DNA from: Firmicutes bacterium ADurb.Bin146
GTDB taxonomy: Bacteria > Bacillota > Clostridia > DUPQ01
DNA: 64,000 nucleotides
Assembly: GCA_002070475.1 (NCBI GenBank)
Contig: MWDI01000060.1
Span: forward strand, 1 to 64,000
Reading direction: 5' to 3'
In this document: positions 58,648 to 64,000 of the stretch, one piece after another
Layout of the letters: the number at the start of each line of letters is the position of its first letter
Numbering within the stretch: position 1 is the first letter of the stretch
Position numbers and translations under genes: made by a program
The notes under the pieces: model-generated
Databases searched by the model: none
What the model was told of the DNA's origin: nothing
Seen by the model: only the letters and a program-made list of their open reading frames with translations

Positions 58648-59856
58648 ATGAATATTTTATTAAGCCTCTGTCTTGCGATGCTGGCAGGGTTGTTAATGAC
58701 GCGGTTAGTGAAGATATTTGGTCTTCCGAATGTAACAGGATATATAATAGCAGGTCTTCTTATAGGGCCTTTCTGTTTTAATATAATACCTGAGGATTTT
58801 CTAGATGGGTTTGCAATCATAACTACTGCTGCTTTAGGATTCATAGCATTTTCTATTGGGGGCGAATTTAAGCTTGAACATATAAAACAGTTAGGAAAGA
58901 AGGTTATAACAATTACCGTCGTTCAGGCATTGATGACAGTGCTTGTTGTTGATGTAGTACTAATGATAGCCGGTATATTTATACCTGGTTTTGATACGCC
59001 TATGGTGATAACGCTTGGAGCAATAGCGACTGCTACTGCGCCTGCAGCTACGCTTATGGTAGTAAGACAATATAAGGCAAAGGGGATAGTAACAAGTACA
59101 TTACTGCCAGTTGTTGCTGGGGATGATGCGATTGGCTTGGTTATTTTTTCAATCTCTCTAGCTATTGCCAAATCAATGGCAATGAATGAAGCTCTTACAT
59201 TTAAATCAGCAGTTTTAATGCCTTTATTGGAAATCATTTTATCTCTTGTGGTTGGGGCTGCTCTGGGCTTGTTGTTATCTATTTCAATGAAATGGTTTAA
59301 ATCTAGAGCAAACAGGATTATTTTAATTGTTGCTATTGTTTTTGGAGGAGTAGCATTAAGCCAGTTATTTAAATTATCTTCTCTTCTTACATGCATGATG
59401 ATTGGAGCTATGTATGCAAATTTATGCAAGGATATTGAACCTGTTATGGAAGCATATGAAAGATGGACCCCTCCTTTATTCTTGCTTTTCTTTGTTATAT
59501 CAGGAGCAGAATTAAATATAAAAATGATTATTACAGTGGGGGCTGTAGGCATATTTTACCTTATTTCCCGTTCGATTGGCAAATATACTGGAGCTTATTT
59601 GGGTTCAGTAATTTCAAAAGCAGATCCTAACGTGAAAAAGTATCTCGGACTGGCTTTATTACCTCAAGCAGGTGTCGCAATAGGAATGGCACAGGTGGTA
59701 ATGCTTGAACTTCCTTTATATGGGGAATCCATAAGGACAATTGTATTATGCGCTACATTAGTATACGAGCTTATAGGTCCTGTAATAACAAAGATAGCTC
59801 TTACAAAAGCTGGAGAAATACCTGTACAGTTGAAACCTGAAAAAAAGACTAGATAG
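58648..59856 (+). CDS. CPA2-family cation/proton antiporter
   Basis: 402-residue membrane protein with about 12 hydrophobic segments of the KefB/NapA (Na+/H+ exchanger) type. The N-terminus shows RLVKIFGLPNVTGYIIAGLLIGP; the ion-binding region includes GAIATATAPAATLMVV and VVAGDDAIGLVIFS, with the adjacent Asp pair expected in electrogenic CPA2 exchangers. No TrkA-N regulatory domain follows; the PII-like protein just upstream may take that role. The substrate ion is not decided. Confidence 0.9.
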   Translation: MNILLSLCLAMLAGLLMTRLVKIFGLPNVTGYIIAGLLIGPFCFNIIPEDFLDGFAIITTAALGFIAFSIGGEFKLEHIKQLGKKVITITVVQALMTVLVVDVVLMIAGIFIPGFDTPMVITLGAIATATAPAATLMVVRQYKAKGIVTSTLLPVVAGDDAIGLVIFSISLAIAKSMAMNEALTFKSAVLMPLLEIILSLVVGAALGLLLSISMKWFKSRANRIILIVAIVFGGVALSQLFKLSSLLTCMMIGAMYANLCKDIEPVMEAYERWTPPLFLLFFVISGAELNIKMIITVGAVGIFYLISRSIGKYTGAYLGSVISKADPNVKKYLGLALLPQAGVAIGMAQVVMLELPLYGESIRTIVLCATLVYELIGPVITKIALTKAGEIPVQLKPEKKTR

Positions 59857-59922
59857 ATTTGTGTAAATCATATGAAAATGTTTGTTTTATAATTACTTAT
59901 AAATTAAATCTGAAAATTGATT

Positions 59923-59949
59923 AAAGAAACCTGGGTGGTTTCTTTTTTT
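59923..59949 (+). terminator. Rho-independent terminator after the antiporter
   Basis: AAAGAAACC (59923-59931) pairs with GGTTTCTTT (59937-59945) around TGGGT, and the T-run continues to 59949: a standard intrinsic terminator. Confidence 0.9.
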
Positions 59950-59957
59950 CTGTGTTA

Positions 59958-59966
59958 TGGTAGAAT
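59958..59966 (+). promoter_or_regulatory. Extended -10 before the DUF2804 gene
   Basis: TGGTAGAAT lies directly after the terminator and about 21 bases before the ATG at 59988, which follows AAAGGAGAAAG. Confidence 0.5.
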
Positions 59967-59987
59967 TTATCTGAAAGGAGAAAGACA

Positions 59988-61019
59988 ATGCAACACGAAG
60001 TAACCGAAAGAAAACGGCTTCTTGACTCTTATGGAATATTAAATGAGCCAGGTTATTCCAAGAAGCTTATTTTTGACTATAACAGAGAAGACATCAAAGC
60101 TAATCCTTTAAGGATAAAGGAATGGGATTATTACCTGATTTCTAATGAAAAATTTGCTCTTGCTTTGACTATTGCGGATAATTCCTACATGGGGCTTGAT
60201 TCTGTTTCTTTTCTGGATTTTGAAAGCAGATGGCATAATACAAAATCATATATGTCTTTTATGACAAAAGGAAAAAAGCAACTACCTAATACATCTATAA
60301 AAGGTGATGTTATAAGTAATGGAAAAGGATACAGCCTGAAATTTCTTAATGATGGTAAAAAAAGAGTATTATATGCTAATCTCGATAATTTTATGAAAAA
60401 TGTTAAGCTGATTGCAATGGTTGAACTTACAGATGAACCTAAAGAAAGCATGGTTATTGCTACTGCTTATAAAGAAGATAAAAAAGCTTTCTATTACAAT
60501 CAAAAAATAAACTGCATTAAAGCATCTGGATATGTAGAATTTAATAAAACAAGATATGAGTTTTCGAAAAAAGATGCAAATGCTGTTTTAGATTGGGGCA
60601 GAGGAGTCTGGACATATAAAAATACATGGTATTGGGGATCCGCATCCGGATATGTAAATGGTATTCCTTTCGGATTCAATATCGGATATGGTTTTGGCGA
60701 TGTATCTGCTGCTACAGAAAATATGATCATTTATAATGGCAAGGCACATAAGCTTGATAAAGTTGAATTTATAATACCTGTGAAAGAAAAGAAGGATGAT
60801 TTTTTATCGCCTTGGAAATTCACAAGCAATGATAGAAGGTTCGAGATGGATTTTGTTCCAATTCTTGATAGGGCATCATATACTTCACTAGGAATTATCA
60901 AGAGTGATCAGCACCAGGTATTTGGCAGATTTTCTGGTTATACAGTGCTGGACAATAATCAAAAAATCGAAATAAAGGATTTTATAGGTTTTGCTGAAAA
61001 AGTATTTAATAAATGGTAA
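59988..61019 (+). CDS. DUF2804 family protein
   Basis: 343 residues, no signal peptide or membrane segment, Trp/Tyr-rich and strand-rich. The N-terminal part (VTERKRLLDSYGILNEPGYSKKL), KEWDYYLISN and the central DWGRGVWTYKNTWYWGSASGYVNG with GFNIGYGFGD are typical of DUF2804, a family of unknown function with a lipocalin- or carotenoid-hydratase-like look. It is followed after 29 bases by rhaA; a functional link is not shown. Ribosome binding site AAAGGAG is strong. Confidence 0.8.
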   Translation: MQHEVTERKRLLDSYGILNEPGYSKKLIFDYNREDIKANPLRIKEWDYYLISNEKFALALTIADNSYMGLDSVSFLDFESRWHNTKSYMSFMTKGKKQLPNTSIKGDVISNGKGYSLKFLNDGKKRVLYANLDNFMKNVKLIAMVELTDEPKESMVIATAYKEDKKAFYYNQKINCIKASGYVEFNKTRYEFSKKDANAVLDWGRGVWTYKNTWYWGSASGYVNGIPFGFNIGYGFGDVSAATENMIIYNGKAHKLDKVEFIIPVKEKKDDFLSPWKFTSNDRRFEMDFVPILDRASYTSLGIIKSDQHQVFGRFSGYTVLDNNQKIEIKDFIGFAEKVFNKW

Positions 61020-61048
61020 AATAAAAACATTATTCGAGGAGGATACAT

Positions 61049-62311
61049 ATGTATAACACTGACAAGGCATACAGACAAGCAAAAGAGTATTACAAACGTT
61101 ATGAAATAGATACTGAGAAGGCAATTAAGCTTTGCGACAGTATTCCTATTTCGATTCATTGCTGGCAAGGTGATGATGTCGGAGGTTTTGAGAAAAGTTC
61201 AAAGGATCTCACTGGAGGTATTCAAGTAACAGGAAATTATCTTGGTAAAGCAAGAACTGCAGATGAATTACGAATGGACTTAGATTTTGCAATGAAATAT
61301 ATACCAGGAGTCAAGAAGGTTAATCTGCATGCTAATTATCAAGAAGCTGATAATTTTGTAGATAGAGATGAGATAAAACCTGAGCACTTCAAAAAATGGG
61401 CTGACTGGGCAGTTGATAGAAATATTGGATTAGATTTTAATCCTACGTATTTTTCTCATCCCAATAGTGATACAGGTACTTTATCAGCAGCTAACGAGAA
61501 TATAAGAGATTTTTGGATAAGACATGGTGTGGCATGCAGAAAGATAGGGCAATATTTTTATGAAAGAACGGGCAAGATATGCGTTATTAATCACTGGACT
61601 TCAGATGGTTCAAAAGAAATTCCTCAGGACACATTATCACCAAGATTAAGATTAAAAGACAGTTATGACAGAATATTTAAAGAGACTTCAAATGTGAAAG
61701 GTGTTGTTGATGGTATAGAAAGCAAACTTTTCGGTATCGGACTGGAAAGCTATACAACTGGAAGTTTTGAGTTCTGTTTGGGTTATGTATTAAATAAAAA
61801 GAAAGATCATATAATACTTACTTTGGATACAGGGCATTATCATCCAACTGAAGTCGTATCTGCTAAACTATCGGGTATATTCACATACCAAAAATCTATT
61901 TTGCTTCATGTTAGCAGGCCGGTAAGATGGGATTCGGATCATGTTGTATCATTTGATGATGAGACAAAGGCTATATTTGAAGAGCTTGTTAAAATGAATA
62001 AACTCAAAAACACATATGTAGCTACAGATTATTTTGACGCTTCCATTAACAGAGTAATGGCTTGGGTTACTGGTTTGAGAAATACTAGAAAAGCCATTCT
62101 TGCTGCTCTTTTACAACCCAATTCATTACTTTTTGAAGCAGAAAAAAATAAAGATTATAGTTCAAGATTAGCTATAAAGGAAGAATTCAAATCTGCTCCA
62201 TTTGGTCTTGTATGGGATTATTATTGTGAGAAAACTAATGCCAAATCAGGACTTGATTGGATTAATGACATTAAGAAGTATGAGAATGATGTGCTTGTGA
62301 GAAGACAATAG
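61049..62311 (+). CDS. rhaA: L-rhamnose isomerase
   Basis: Converts L-rhamnose to L-rhamnulose, the first step of rhamnose use. Family segments include SIHCWQGDDVGGFE, GGIQVTGNYLGKARTADELRMDL, LDFNPTYFSHP, LTLDTGHYHPTEVVSAKL and HVSRPVRWDSDHVV, holding the metal-binding Glu/Asp/His residues. 420 residues, full length. GAGGAGG precedes the ATG. The kinase, aldolase and transporter genes of the pathway are not in the window. Confidence 0.95.
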   Translation: MYNTDKAYRQAKEYYKRYEIDTEKAIKLCDSIPISIHCWQGDDVGGFEKSSKDLTGGIQVTGNYLGKARTADELRMDLDFAMKYIPGVKKVNLHANYQEADNFVDRDEIKPEHFKKWADWAVDRNIGLDFNPTYFSHPNSDTGTLSAANENIRDFWIRHGVACRKIGQYFYERTGKICVINHWTSDGSKEIPQDTLSPRLRLKDSYDRIFKETSNVKGVVDGIESKLFGIGLESYTTGSFEFCLGYVLNKKKDHIILTLDTGHYHPTEVVSAKLSGIFTYQKSILLHVSRPVRWDSDHVVSFDDETKAIFEELVKMNKLKNTYVATDYFDASINRVMAWVTGLRNTRKAILAALLQPNSLLFEAEKNKDYSSRLAIKEEFKSAPFGLVWDYYCEKTNAKSGLDWINDIKKYENDVLVRRQ

Positions 62312-62353
62312 GCTTGAATATGAAAATGCATTAATATTCTAAAAGTAATTAAT

Positions 62354-62380
62354 AATAAAACCGGGAATCCCGGTTTTATT
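62354..62380. terminator. Bidirectional terminator between rhaA and the beta-galactosidase
   Basis: AATAAAACCGG (62354-62364) pairs with CCGGTTTTATT (62370-62380) around GAATC. The GC core with flanking A/T tracts fits a two-way terminator for these converging genes. Confidence 0.88.
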
Positions 62381-62408
62381 GTATAATTTCATGATACGAT
62401 TTTTATAT

Positions 62409-64000
<1,592 letters not shown>

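Overview
The window is a dense, AT-rich stretch of bacterial chromosome (G+C about one third by eye, not computed). Bacillota-type housekeeping clusters, AGGAGG-like ribosome binding sites, frequent TTG starts, a perfect CIRCE element and single-chain clostridial-type PurL point to an anaerobic member of the class Clostridia. The standard code is used. I see no rRNA, tRNA, IS element, phage or CRISPR array, and no gene-free gap over 300 bases. The genus cannot be named from this sequence.

Layout. (a) 1-7.3 kb: a run of unusual genes: two ER-type (Ser/His) signal peptidases bracketing a membrane-anchored McrB-like AAA+ ATPase and a DUF2357-like partner, then a single-pass membrane protein, a coiled-coil mini-protein and a two-TM EAL (c-di-GMP phosphodiesterase) protein. 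This is the best candidate for an undescribed system. (b) 7.3-16.6 kb: rsmD, coaD, a coiled-coil protein, miaB, a YlbF-family protein with a cysteine-rich tail, mutS, mutL and miaA, facing lexA, whose promoter carries two LexA boxes. (c) 16.7-23.1 kb: ackA, a CCA-adding-type nucleotidyltransferase, lepA, hemW and a P-loop kinase with an extra C-terminal domain. (d) 23.1-31.5 kb: the CIRCE-controlled heat-shock operon hrcA-grpE-dnaK-dnaJ-prmA-rsmE, then htpG. (e) 31.5-36.3 kb: purL and a uroporphyrinogen-decarboxylase-family protein.

(f) 36.3-42.9 kb: a coupled operon mltG-trmR-trhP, a proC::RNase HI fusion and a Suv3-like RNA helicase. (g) 43-50.4 kb: a ThuA protein, a Gfo/Idh/MocA oxidoreductase, secG, an opposing MFS transporter, ruvC-ruvA-ruvB, queH and a homocysteine-methyltransferase-family protein. 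(h) 50.4-62.3 kb: a PhoB/PhoR-like two-component pair on the minus strand, then a MalY-type aminotransferase, serS, lysA, an MtaD-type deaminase, a PII-like protein with a CPA2 antiporter, a DUF2804 protein and rhaA. (i) The right edge cuts a minus-strand GH2 beta-galactosidase just upstream of its nucleophile motif.

Genes often overlap by 1-40 bases (ATGA or TGATG junctions), so translational coupling is common. Several promoters and terminators can be read directly. Starts were moved from the longest frame to the best ribosome binding site where the sequence supports it; each case is noted.
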